Notes: a model not told the origin generated them from the sequence alone. DNA of 64,000 nucleotides from Symbiodinium natans (GCA_905221605.1 CAJNDS010000515.1:57004-121003), one strand, 5' to 3'; counted from the first letter of the stretch, positions 40,658 to 51,384 are shown. A program made the numbers and translations.

Positions 40658-41604
40658 CATGGAGATGCGAGACTACGCGCTTTTTGCCCGGGGGCTCAGC
40701 CAGATTTACCAGACATGCGGGTGTTGGAGACGTGGTTTAGGGTTTAGGGTGTAGGGTGTACGGTTTAGGGATTAGGATTTAGGGTTTAGTTTTGCGTGGA
40801 AAGCTTCAAGGCGTGGGGGCCAGTGGATTATGGGTTTCCTACTACCCCCTCTCTATATTGCCCTCCCCAATAGGTTCCCTAAACCCTAAATGAGCTTTAA
40901 CTAGGGTTTAGGGTTTAGGGTTTAGGGTTTAGCCTTAGTTATCCCCAAATAGCCTTGATTATGGGGGGAAGCAGGGCCAGTCGATGTGACGAGGTGGATG
41001 GCTTCCCGCCCCATGCAACCTCCGAAAAGGAGCCGCTGTTGAAGACGACTTGCGGGTTTGGGTCTAGGGTTTAGGGTTAGGGTTTAGGGTTTAGGGTTTG
41101 GGGTTTAGGGTTTAGGGTTTAGAGGTTAGGGTTTAGCGTTTAGGGTTTAGGGTTTAGTGTGTCGATTCTTAGTTGGTGGCTGGTGTGTGTATACATATGT
41201 ACTTAGTAGTAGAGTTGGCAACCTTTGACATTTGTTGGGCATTCTGATCCCTATAAAAGTCCCGAAGGTAAACCTTTAATTCCCCTAGGCTAAAGGACAA
41301 CTAAGTGTATATATGTATGTGTATGTTTGTACGTGTATAAGTGTGTGTGTGTGTGTGAGAGTTTATGTTTGTGCGGGTCGTGGTCATCCCTTCTGGAAAG
41401 CGGGCGCGAGTGCTGACCTCATGGAAAGGATATGGCCGGGCCTCAACCCTAAACCCCAAACCCTAAACCCTAAGCCCTAAACCCTAAACCCTAAACCCCT
41501 AATTAACCCTAAACCCCTAAACCCTAAGCTCGAAACCCGAGAGGAACAAACCCCTGCCAGGAGTTGACAACCTACATGAAGGACGGCAAATCAAGGGGGG
41601 GGAG

Positions 41605-41880
41605 GTTTAGGGTTTAGGGTTTAGGGTTTAGGGTTTAGGGTTTGGGTTTAGGGTTTAGGGTTTAGGGTTTAGGGTTTAGGGTTTAGGGTTTAGGGTTTAG
41701 GGTTTAGGGTTTAGGGTTTAGGGTTTAGGGTTCAGGGTTTAGGGTTTAGGGTTTAGGGTTTAGGGTTTAGGACTTAGGGTTTAGGACTTAGGACTTAGGG
41801 TTTAGGGTTTTAGGGTTTTAGGGTTTTAGGGTTTAGGGTTGAAGGGTTTTAGGGTTTTAGGGTTTAGGGTTGAAGGTTGA
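41605..41880 (+). repeat. (TTTAGGG)n array with TTTTAGGG tail
   Basis: About 22 standard units, then clustered GACTTAGG and TTTTAGGG units. Confidence 0.96.
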
Positions 41881-41958
41881 GGGTTGAGTGAGCCTTGGTC
41901 GGTTATGGGCCTATGGTCGCTTCCAGTCTTCGAGATGTGGCGGGATCGCCTCCTTTGA

Positions 41959-42035
41959 GGGTTTAGGGTTTAGGGGTTTAGGGGTTTAGGGGTTTAGGGG
42001 TTTAGGGTTTAGGGTTTAGGGTTTAGGGTTTAGGG
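41959..42035 (+). repeat. TTTAGGGG / TTTAGGG array
   Basis: Four 8-base units followed by about six 7-base units. A long G run follows at about 42066-42083. Confidence 0.95.
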
Positions 42036-42186
42036 TTCTTGTTTCTTTTTGTGGTGGGGGGAATTGGGGGGGGGGGGGGGGGGTGCTCAGGTGAGGCTCT
42101 GATCATCTCAACCCTTCACCCTACCGCTCCGCCTGAGGCTGCAGGCCCCAGAGCATGAAAGCTGCAGTGGCACTCAAGCCCTCGGT

Positions 42187-42268
42187 GGTTTAGGGTTTAG
42201 GGTTTAGGGTTTAGGGTTTAGGGTTTAGGGTTTAGGGTTTAGGGTTTAGGGTTTAGGGTTTAGGGTTT
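42187..42268 (+). repeat. (TTTAGGG)n array
   Basis: About twelve near-perfect units. Confidence 0.96.
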
Positions 42269-42583
42269 GGGCTCAGGTCTTGGGATGTTGGTTTAGCGTA
42301 TTGGCGTAGGGTTTGGGGGTTTAGGGTTTAGGGTTCAGGGTTTAGGGGTGTAGGGTTTGGGGGTTTAGGTTTTTGGGGTTCGGTGCTTGGTGCTACGCTT
42401 TGCCAGGAAGCGTGCAGTAGACTTCCCTGCCGGCAGTTGCCGGAGGTGCAGTCGTTTTGATTTTGACATCTTGGGTTTAGGGTTTAGGGTTTAGGGTTTA
42501 GGGTTTGGGGTTTGGGGTTTGGGGTTTGGAGTTTGGAGTTTGGGGTCTAGGGTTTAGGGACTAGGGGGGTTTCCGGTTTCAGG

Positions 42584-42686
42584 TTGGGATGTTCACCCTT
42601 ATACTAACAGCTCGTAGGGATGCTAATAGGGGCTACTTTCGATTATTCCTATTAAGGAACTGGCTGAAGAAGAGGGAACATCCCAA
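42584..42686. mobile_element. Palindromic element related to 26047-26120
   Basis: Perfect 11-bp inverted ends TTGGGATGTTC / GAACATCCCAA. The interior near the left end, ACCCTTATACTAACAG, matches the 26-kb element. A 63-residue frame crossing it is not considered a gene. Confidence 0.72.
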
Positions 42687-43994
42687 GATGGGTGGTTGGT
42701 TCTGGACGGTTTGGGCTGTATTGCCGGGTTCCATGCTGTGGCAATATGAAAGGTTTCTAGGCCGTTCCAAAGGTTCCTAAATCCAAGCCCTAAACTCTAA
42801 ACTCTACACCTTAAACCAAACCCACAAAAAGACTATAACCCTGCAAGCCGTGAATCTTGGGCATCCATAGGCTTACAGGCTCATGAGATTTTGTAAGAAG
42901 CACCACTTGGTTGGAGTTTAAGTTTAGGGTTTAGGGTTTAGGGTTTCGGGTTTAGGATTTAGGGTTCAGGGTTTGGGGCTTAGGGTTTAGAGTGTAGGGT
43001 TTAGGGTTTAGGGTTTGGGGTTTGGGGTTTGGGGTTTGGGGTTTAGGGTGATATGAGCACATTGCCAAGGATAATAGAGTCGGCTACGAGACTATCGGAT
43101 GCCTGCGTGTCCTTCTATACACAGTAAACACAGCGGTTTCCATACAGGTTCCTTGGAACCCTCACCAGCATCTAACCTGTCCTAAACCCTAAACCCTAAA
43201 CCCTAAACCCTAAACCCTAAACCCTAAACCCTAAACCCTGTGCCCACGTGGCACCCCAGACCGACAGGTCGTTGGTACCTCCATTGGCTTCGACTACCAC
43301 AACGACGTGGAGTTTGTGCAAGAGAAGATGGAGGCCTCGGGTTTCGGGTTTGGGGTTTAGGGTTTAGGGTTTAGGGTTTAGGGTTTAGGGGTTTCGGGTT
43401 TGGGGTTTAGGGTTCAGGGCTCAGGGTTGACGGTTGAGGGCCAGCATTCCATTCCTCAGGTTGGGTTAGGCCAGATACCCTCTGGGACCTAGTCAAACCT
43501 GAAACCGTAAGCCGAAACCGGACGCCCTAAACCTTAAACCCGAAACCCTAAACCCTAATCCTTCTTACCCCGCCAGCGAGACCTCGAAGTGTAGGAACTC
43601 CAAAGTTTATTTGGCGTTTAGGGTTTAGGGTTTAGGGTTCGTGCTGAAACTCTGAAACCCTGAAAGCCTAAACATCCTCGAGCCTCAGCAAGCTGAGGAA
43701 GAGCTGATGAACCTCGGCTCCTCGGACAGCTTAGGCCCGGGGTTCTGGATGTGGAGTTCTGTTGTACGTTTTGGGCTGGGGTGGAGTTGAGAGCCCTAAA
43801 CCCCAGCCCTAAACCCTAAACCCTAAACCCTGAACCCTGAACCCTAAACCCTAAACCCGAACGCGGACATCTCGGCCATGCTTTTTCGCGTGTTGCGTCC
43901 ATTTCCACTGAGCGAGTTCTCATAGTGAGTTGGTGGAGGTGACCCAGGCGGGTTAAGGGCTTAGGCTTTAGGATTTTGTGTTTACGGTTAGGGC

Positions 43995-44075
43995 TAAACC
44001 CTAAACCCTAAACCCTAAACCCTAAACCCTAAACCCTAAACCCTAAACCCTAAACCCTAAACCCTAAACCCTAAA
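43995..44075 (-). repeat. (CCCTAAA)n array
   Basis: About eleven near-perfect units. Confidence 0.96.
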
Positions 44076-44159
44076 ACGCCAAGATGCAAGCACGCGCGCC
44101 GCGCTCCACCATGAAGCCTGAGCCCTGCCCAAGCATAGGGTTTAGGGTTTAGGGTTTTG

Positions 44160-44750
44160 GGTTTTGGGTTTTGGGTTTTGAACCCTCTGACCTCCAGGTC
44201 TTGCACATGGCATTTGGGTCAGGGACCTGAACCGAAAAAATTGGGGGGTACGTCCCCCCAGCCCAGATGGATCCACCGAAATCGTGGCCCTAGATTGTGG
44301 AGGTTGGGCATTCCACGATGCCCCGCTTGGTTTTCCCCAACGCATGCGCATTGCCTCATGGTGGGGATGGATCGAAGTGACAAACCCCGAGCTGGCGTCC
44401 TGGGCCAGGGGAGTGGTCTTGTCACACCATGCCAATCCCAGAAAGTTGGCCGCCTCTTTCCGGCAACGCCTCCTTGCCACTGTGGGGGGGAAGGAGCTTC
44501 ATGGGACTTTGATCTGTCAAGGGGTCATCATCCCTAGTCCCTCGCTGAACCTGTGCCTCCCGATGACGGTCAATGGCGTAGTCCACAGCGGAGATTGGTG
44601 CTTCGCTTCAATTGAAGGATGAAGAAGAGGAGGAGGTGGTGGAGATTCTCCTCCTCCCCTCAGTTCGTCGTACTGGATTGACGCTCTGGACAACCAGCTT
44701 TCAGGAAGACATGTTCAAGAGAGTCATGGACGGGGGGGGGGGGGGAAGCC
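44160..44750 (+). other. Longest array-free spacer with gene-like composition; possible gene fragment
   Basis: About 590 bp with no telomere motif. Two plus frames overlap: 44157-44537 (126 residues) and 44284-44622 (112 residues; MALDCGGWAFHDAPLG at its start). A 112-residue minus frame also covers it. The 44284 frame has balanced amino-acid use rather than low complexity, which makes an exon or decayed gene piece conceivable, but no domain was recognised and three frames compete. A 10-base G run follows. Confidence 0.25.
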
Positions 44751-44879
44751 TAAACTAAACTCTAAACTTTAAGCCTAAACCGCTAAACTAAGCCCTAAGC
44801 CCCAGGGTTTAGGGTCCCAAAAACCCTGCTCTCTACCCGTATTCTGGGGAACTTCACAGTGCTTCAGCGGACAAAACCG

Positions 44880-45018
44880 TAAACCCTAAACCCTCAACCC
44901 TAAACCCTAAACCCTAAACCCTACACCCTAAACCCTAAACCCTAAACCCTAAACCCTAAACCCTAAACCCTAAACCCTAAACCCTAAACCCTAAACCCTA
45001 AACCCTAAACCCTAAACC
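44880..45018 (-). repeat. (CCCTAAA)n array, about 19 units
   Basis: Near-perfect, with CCCTCAA and CCCTACA variants at the left. GTGCTTCAGCGGACAAAAC immediately upstream recurs inverted at about 45484-45503. Confidence 0.95.
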
Positions 45019-45129
45019 TTGTGTAGGGTGCTGCTGCTTCAGCCCCATCCACCCCTCCTCGCTCAACCCTTTAAACCCAAAACCCCTCTTCCCGAGATCG
45101 CTGTCCTGTAAGGATTTAAACCTAAAGCC

Positions 45130-45275
45130 CTTAGCCCTAAACCCTGAACCCTGAACCCTAAACCCTAAACCCTAAACCCTAAACCCTGAACCCTGAACCC
45201 TGAACCCTGAACCCTGAACCCTGAACCCTGAACCCTAAACCCTAAACCCTAAACCCTAAACCCTAAACCCAAACT
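45130..45275 (-). repeat. CCCTAAA array with a central homogeneous CCCTGAA block
   Basis: Seven or eight consecutive CCCTGAA units (about 45185-45238) lie between standard CCCTAAA units. Confidence 0.95.
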
Positions 45276-46044
45276 CTGCCAGACCCCGGGAGGCCGGCCA
45301 GACCGGTTCGGAAAGTTCGACGAGGGAAGGCATGTGGCTCAGCCCTTCTCTCCAACACTTCTGGTTCCTTCACCTTTGGTTAGGGTCTAGAGTTTAGAGT
45401 TTAGGGTTTGGGGTTTAGGGTTTAGGGTTTATGGTTTAGGGTTTAGGCTTTAGGCTTTGGGGTTTAGGGTTTAGGGTTTAGGGTTTTGTCCGCTGAAGCA
45501 CTGTTAGGGTTTAGGCTTTGGGGTTTAGGGTTTAGGGTTTGGGGTCTAGGGCTAGGGTTTCGGGTTTGGGGTTAGGGGTTTCGGATCTCAGGTTTAGGAG
45601 TTGGCGTTCAGCACCCTGAACCCTAACCTGCACATCTTCCCGAAGCCCGGAACTCGTGCCTTCCCGCCAGCATCCGGGAAATTGTGCACGAAGTTCGAGA
45701 AGCCTGGCGTGAAGGCGAAAGGCGCGCTCCACGGGATTTGGGTTTAGGGTTTAGGGTTTGGGGTTTGGGGTTTAGGGTTTAGGGTCTCAGAGTTTAGAGT
45801 TAAGGGTTTAGGGTTTAGGCCCAAAGGACAAGCTCTCAGACTATGGGGAAGTGGATGTTGTTCCTACTACCTATGACATGGGCAAACAGAAATACTCCAT
45901 GTTTAAGCTTTGCCAGCTCGTAGGGTCGTATGCGTAAACCCTAAACCCGAGACCCTAAACCCCAGACCCTAAACCCTAAACCCTAAACCCTAAACCCTAA
46001 ACCCTTGAAGGCACTTCCCCAGAAAGCCCTCGTCTCAGGCTTTA

Positions 46045-46158
46045 AAACCCTGAACCCTAAACCCTGAACCCTAAACCCTAAACCCTCAACCCTAAACCCT
46101 AAACCCTAAACCCTAAACCCTAAACCCTAAACCCTAAACCCTAAACCCTAAACCCTAA
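46045..46158 (-). repeat. (CCCTAAA)n array, about 14 units
   Basis: Near-perfect from about 46085. Confidence 0.95.
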
Positions 46159-46258
46159 CAACCTCTGAGGGAACGAGAAGTGTTGGAGAGACGCACCATG
46201 TCAGGCCGGGCTCCGGTGCCGAATATGAAGCCTGGGGCCTAACGCCGGAGAGAGGGTG

Positions 46259-46546
46259 GGTTTTGGGGTTTGGGGTTTAGGGTTTAGGGTTTAGGGTTTA
46301 GGGTTTAGGGTTTAGGGTTTAGGGTTTTAGGGTTTTAGGGTTTTAGGGCTTAGGTGATAAGGGTTAAAGATCTAGGGTGTTGAATTTAGGGTTTAGGGTT
46401 TAGATGGTAAGGGTCCAGGGTGTAGGGTTTCGGTTTAGGGTTTAGGTGGTAGCGTTCAGGGTTGAGGGTTCGGGGTTGAGGTTTGGGGTTCAGGGTTTAC
46501 CCTAAACCCTAAACCCTAAACCCTAAACCCTAAACCCTAAACCCTA
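46259..46546. repeat. G-rich array converging on a C-rich array
   Basis: TTTAGGG and TTTTAGGG units (46259-46340) and a degenerate G-rich stretch end at CAGGGTTTA. Without a spacer the top strand becomes (CCCTAAA)n at 46500-46546. Confidence 0.93.
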
Positions 46547-46924
46547 TGTGCTTTAGGGCTCTTGAGGTTGGGCCCCCAGGCCCCAACTGCCTTCCTGTAT
46601 TCCCGTGGCAACTGTCGGCACCCTATACAGCAATATTAGGGTTTAGGGTTTAGGGGGATTAGGGTTTAGGGTTTAGGGTTTAGGGTTTAGGGTTTAGGGC
46701 TTTAGTCCAATGGCCCACCAATCCCTTCACCTCAAGCCATGCGGGTTCAGGGTTTAGGGTCTAGGATTTAGGATTTATAAACCCAGGGTTTAGGGTTTCG
46801 GGTTTGGGGTTTGGGGTTTGGGGTTTGGGGTTTGGGGTTTACGGCAAGCTGGGGTTCGTTCCCACATCGGCCTTCTCTTGGGCGACACTAGATGGGGATT
46901 ATGGAATTTAGGGTTTCTGGGATT

Positions 46925-47060
46925 GGGGTTTAGGGTTTAGTTTAGGGTTTAGGGTTTAGGGTTTAGGGTTTAGGGTTTAGGGTTTAGGGTTTAGGGTTTA
47001 GGGTTTAGGGTTTAGGGTTTAGGGTTTAGGGTTTAGGGTTTAGGGTTTAGGGTTTAGGGC
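46925..47060 (+). repeat. (TTTAGGG)n array, about 19 units
   Basis: Near-perfect G-rich array. Confidence 0.97.
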
Positions 47061-47391
47061 TACGCAGCAGCACAAAGACAAGGAAGACCGCCACAGTCAC
47101 CGAAGCGGCCGAAGTGGCCGAAGCAGCGTCGTGAATATGGATGACAGCTCGACAGAGGCCTGTTTCAAGGGACTACAGGAGGGACCCTTAGAAGGGCAGG
47201 ATTTAGGGTTTAGGGTTTAGGGTTTAGGGTTTAGGGTTTAGGGTTAGGGGTTGCTAGGGGTCATTCAGGGGCTACTTAGGTATACAGGGACTATATACGG
47301 TATAGGGGTTACATAGGGGAAGAAGGGTCCCTTCCAGGGGTCCCTCCTCAGACCCCTTAACTGTTGGCACCCCTCCTCCCTGAGCCCTAAA

Positions 47392-47517
47392 CTACAGGGT
47401 GGGGCCCCCTTACTATACTAACTGTACTTAAGGGACTTATAACCTAACTTAGGGTCCTTATAACCCAATTTAGGGCCCTTATAACTCTACTTATAACTAG
47501 GGGGCCCCACCCTGTAG
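47392..47517. mobile_element. Palindromic MITE-like element with perfect 19-bp inverted repeat
   Basis: The left arm CTACAGGGTGGGGCCCCCT (47392-47410) is the exact reverse complement of 47499-47517. The interior has repeated TTATAACC-TTAGGG-CC units. No flanking duplication is evident. Confidence 0.88.
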
Positions 47518-47545
47518 GTCATTGCTGAAAATCATTTTACATGTT

Positions 47546-47656
47546 CTTGGCAGCCCAGTGGTACCCTTTTCCTTTTGTTTGGTTCAAGGCATCCTTATAA
47601 AGTAGCCAACCCCAAAAAGGGTGCCCTTACTGTGATATGGTTACTGGGCTACCAAG
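47546..47656. mobile_element. MITE-like element with 14-bp inverted ends
   Basis: Ends CTTGGCAGCCCAGT and ACTGGGCTACCAAG match at 13 of 14 positions when inverted. Fragments of the same termini occur at 20271-20285 and 36627-36645, each bordered by a CCCTAAA array on the side where the interior should be. Confidence 0.72.
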
Positions 47657-48197
47657 CGTTTATGGGTACTTCAACCCGTTAATCATTAAGGGACAAAATG
47701 ACTGTTTAGAAATAGTGCCCCCAACAATGGTGTAGTAAACCCTAAACCCTTCTCTACTTTGGTCCCTTGTCAATCTAAGGCTCCGTAGTACACTCCTAAC
47801 CTGAAGACGGGGTCAGAATTGGATCCCCTAAACCCCAAACCAAACCCCAAACCCTAAACCACATGGTCCATAAGTTTGGTAGGCTGCATGTGCTGATGAG
47901 GGCTCACAGGCTTGTTTTTTTTTCTGGTCCTTACGAGGGAATTCGGGAGTTAAGGAATTACTTGTTGAACCCCTTAAATTGAAGAGTGACATTCGTGAGA
48001 TGCGAACCAATAAGTCGTTGGGAGGTGCCGGGAAAGTCGCAGACTTTGGGTTAGATGTGTTGTAGTCGTGAGGAATCGTGTCGAGTGCCCGAGCCGTGAA
48101 CCAGAAGATACGTAAGACTCGGCAGAGATCAAAAACCCTAAGCCCTAAACCCTAAACCTCAAAGGGTTGACGGTTTGGGCTTTAGGGCAGGCCTTGG

Positions 48198-48297
48198 GTT
48201 TAGGGTTTAGGGTTTAGGGTTTAGGGTTTAGGGTTTAGGGTTTAGGGTTTAGGGTTTAGGGTTTAGGGTTTAGGGTTTAGGGTTTAGGGTTTAGGGT
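48198..48297 (+). repeat. (TTTAGGG)n array, about 14 units
   Basis: Near-perfect G-rich array. Confidence 0.97.
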
Positions 48298-48769
48298 GGT
48301 TCAAGGGTTCAAGGGTATGTATAAGGCTTCAGTATGTAGGAGATGGGGTGGAGTTGCACAGCAGCTTTTCAGGCTTTTCAGGCTGCCCAACCATGCCGCC
48401 ATGCGAAAGTACTGATTTTTAGACATTTCGTGCTTCTGAATGCTGCCGAAAAAGGCCTTTGTCCCTGTCTTTCAATCGTTTGAAGCAGCTGCACAACAAC
48501 GCGCGCGACGAGAACGTCCGTATGGAAGGGTCACAGCATGCATGCCTGCGCGATGCCTACGTCCAAGTTACTCTGCTTGATACACGTCCCCCGAGGTTGC
48601 GGATGAGTTGGGATCCAAGATCTTGGGATTTAGATAGCCACACTAAACCACCCCGCCCGAAAGCTGCGACGAAAAGGAAAGCACCTGAAACCACAAGTAC
48701 TGTAAATCACGGGAGATTCCTTCCGAGGAAGTGCCCGGCGGGAGGGTTTAGGGCTTGGGCGGCCAGCCA
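48298..48769. other. Array-free spacer with a 128-residue open frame
   Basis: The plus frame 48459-48845 (starting MSLSFNRLKQLHNNARDENV) runs out through the palindromic element at 48770, so at least its C-terminal part is not a conserved protein. No domain recognised; not called as a gene. Confidence 0.3.
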
Positions 48770-48942
48770 CCCAGACCCCTGGGAGGATCCAAAAAGGTCG
48801 AACCCCCAAATAGTACCCTGTACTACTATATTGGGTCAACCCTAAACTCTAAACCCTAAACCCTAAACCCTAAACCCTAAACCCTAAACCCGAAACCCTT
48901 CAGTTTTGGTCTACTTTTTGGATCCTCCCGAGGGGTCTGGGC
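48770..48942. mobile_element. Palindromic element with an internal CCCTAAA array
   Basis: The left arm CCCAGACCCCTGGGAGGATC (to about 48797) and the right arm (48914-48942, ending CCTCCCGAGGGGTCTGGGC) are inverted copies with one mismatch/indel. A CCCTAAA array (48839-48898) lies between them. Confidence 0.82.
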
Positions 48943-49110
48943 AGGGATCGTCAAATACAGACGAGCGGCGGGCTCAGACGGAAGAAGCCTCTGGGGCAGG
49001 AGGGTTCAGGGTTTAGGGTTACGGTAGGGTTTAGGGTTTAGGGTTTAGGGTTTAGGGTTTAGGGTTTAGGGTTTAGGGGTTAGGGGTTAGGGGTTAGGGG
49101 TTTAGGTGTC

Positions 49111-49791
49111 AAAAGCGGAGCTTGAGCGACCCTCAGGATTCAGGACGTTTGGGGCGTCGGGCTTAGGATTTAGGGTTTAGGTTTAGGGTTTTGGAGCTTA
49201 GGGGTTTAAGTGTAGGATTTTCGGGTTTGTGGGGTTTAGGTTTTAGGGGTTTAGGGGTTCAGGGTTTAGGGCACTTAACCAGAAATGTTTTTGGACTTGC
49301 TGACGCTTCTTAGAGAATTCTGCGTGATCGCCTTGGCTTTGGGAATTCCCCTCCAACCTGTGCAAAGGACGGAAGGTCCTTCAACCCTAACCCTGTGAAA
49401 GCGTATCTTAGCTGGTTTAGGATTTAGGGTTTAGGGTTTAGGGTTGAGGGCTTAAAGTTAGGGTTTAGGGTTCAGGGCTTAGGGCCGTGAATGCCCCCCA
49501 CGATTGCACGTCCTCGAGAGCCCGAAGCGACAAGGCGAAACAACCAAGAACTCTGCACGCACTCCTAAACTTCAGAGCTTATAACCAGAACCCCCGCACC
49601 CCACAACCTCAACCCCGGACCTCTCAAAGACCTCACAAAAAAATCGAGAAGCCAGGCCCGATTCGTGGAACGAGTTGCAAGAGGAGTCTGCGAATTCAGC
49701 AGGGGCTCCCAGCATTCCCGAGCAAAGGCATCGTCTGACCCTCGACGCCTTTGCACCATCACCGAATTTGGTCATGTTTTGTTGGGGACGA

Positions 49792-49792
<1 letters not shown>
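49111..49792. other. Degenerate G-rich units and single-copy spacers
   Basis: Scattered TTTAGGG-like units to about 49275 and at 49420-49480, otherwise single-copy. Overlapping short frames at 49487-49770 on both strands have no domain. Confidence 0.45.

Positions 49793-49856
<64 letters not shown>
49793..49856. repeat. Poly(G) tract, 64 bases
   Basis: An uninterrupted run of G by direct count. It is the longest homopolymer in the window and the source of Gly-only open frames. Confidence 0.97.
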
Positions 49857-50106
49857 CTGGGGGCCAAATCCTAAACCCTAGACCCAAAAACCCGAAACCC
49901 GAAACCCTAAACCCTAAACCCTAAAGGGATTCGGCATGATCAGGGCGCGCCATATCAACGTCGAACCTCCAGTCTTGAGCTTACTAGCTACAGCGTTGTG
50001 AGGCACCTGTTGGGCCATGGGAGTTTCGGGTTAGGGCTTACAGGGAGGTCTACCAAGAGAAGTCGACCCTAAATCCCTAAATCCCTAAACCCAAACATGT
50101 AGGGCT

Positions 50107-50212
50107 GGGAGTTTCCGAAGATAAGGGACCCCCATAGTAGACCCCCCAAATAGTAGGATTCCCTTTTCATAAGGGACCCCCCAAAAAGGTACCCCTATTT
50201 TCGGAAACCACC
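50107..50212. mobile_element. Palindromic MITE-like element, copy 2 (inverted)
   Basis: Starts GGGAGTTTCCGAAGATAAGGG and ends CCCCTATTTTCGGAAACCACC. It is the reverse complement, with substitutions, of 21291-21397. A fragment of one end (TTTCGGAAACCCCCCCCCATA) recurs near 50371-50391. Confidence 0.75.
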
Positions 50213-50458
50213 ATATAGGAGCCCATCCAACCAGAACAGGGACCGTTTATCCTGTAGACCCTAAACCCTAAACCCTATAGACCCTCCCTAAACCCTAAAC
50301 CCTAAACCCTAAACCCTAAACCCTAAACCCTGTAGACCCTAAGTCCCTAAACCCTATAGACCCGAATTTCGGAAACCCCCCCCCATATGTCGGTGGGAGC
50401 TGCTTTTTTCAGGGTCATCCTAAGGATCCTCCGGGTGTAGTTCACCGGTTGCCACATC

Positions 50459-50551
50459 TAAACCCTAAACCCTAAACCCTAAACCCTAAACCCTAAACCC
50501 TAAACCCTAAACCCTAAACCCTAAACCCTAAACCCTAAACCCTAAACCCTA
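50459..50551 (-). repeat. (CCCTAAA)n array, about 13 units
   Basis: Near-perfect C-rich array. Confidence 0.97.
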
Positions 50552-50704
50552 GCAGGGTTAGGCATAGCAGCCCAGGTGCTGCTCTCTTCTCACAAGGAGG
50601 AGGCCAGGGGCTTCTCACGACTGCAAACTGCCAGGGGTTCTTTGAATGAACTGCCCGAAACCCTAAGCCCTAAGCCCTAAAACATAAGCCCGAAACTCTG
50701 AACC

Positions 50705-50851
50705 CTAAACCCTATAAACCCTATAAACCCTATAAACCCTATAAACCCTATAAACCCTATAAACCCTATAAACCCTATAAACCCTATAAACCCTATAAAC
50801 CCTATAAACCCTATAAACCCTATAAACCCTATAAACCCTATAAACCCTAAA
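50705..50851 (-). repeat. Homogeneous (CCCTATAAA)n variant array, about 15 units
   Basis: A 9-base unit CCCTATAAA is repeated without change; as an array it occurs only here. Confidence 0.97.
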
Positions 50852-51384
50852 CCCATATGAGCAGCTTAGGTCTTGGGCCACTACCCGAAATCTGGGGCTC
50901 CTCTAGATGCTGCGCGCTTCCGCTTCCCCGCGAGGAAGTCCGCAAGCGGCTGCGCGCACTCCCGAATTCTGGCAGAGCGCCGACCTTGGCATTCAGGCTT
51001 GTTGTCGTTGCTGTTTAGGGTTTAGGGTTTAGGGTTTAGGGTTTTTAGGGTTTTTAGGGTTTAGGGTTTAGGGTTTAGGGCTTCAGTTCTCATATGGTCA
51101 GGTCTCAAAATGATGCATGATTGTCCCTTTCAGGGTACTCTAACAATCGGCGCCAGCTTGTAAGGACCCCCGAAAGTGACCAGAACTTAGAGAAGTGGCA
51201 ATATCAACCGTTGCGTGGCTATGTGTACAAGTATGGGACCTCTGTCGGATGTAGGGCTTCAGCGCTCTACAGGGAGCAACACCCGAAACCCTAAAATCTA
51301 AACCCGAGACCCAAAGCCCTCAGCCCTAACCGCGAAACCCTAAACCCTAAGCCCTAAGCCCTAGACCCTAAACCCGAAACCCTA

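Noticed and set aside
48459-48845. 128-residue ORF as a gene
   Set aside because: Its end lies inside a palindromic element and no domain or conserved composition was seen.
49665-49881. Glycine-rich ORFs
   Set aside because: Translation of the 64-base poly(G) run.
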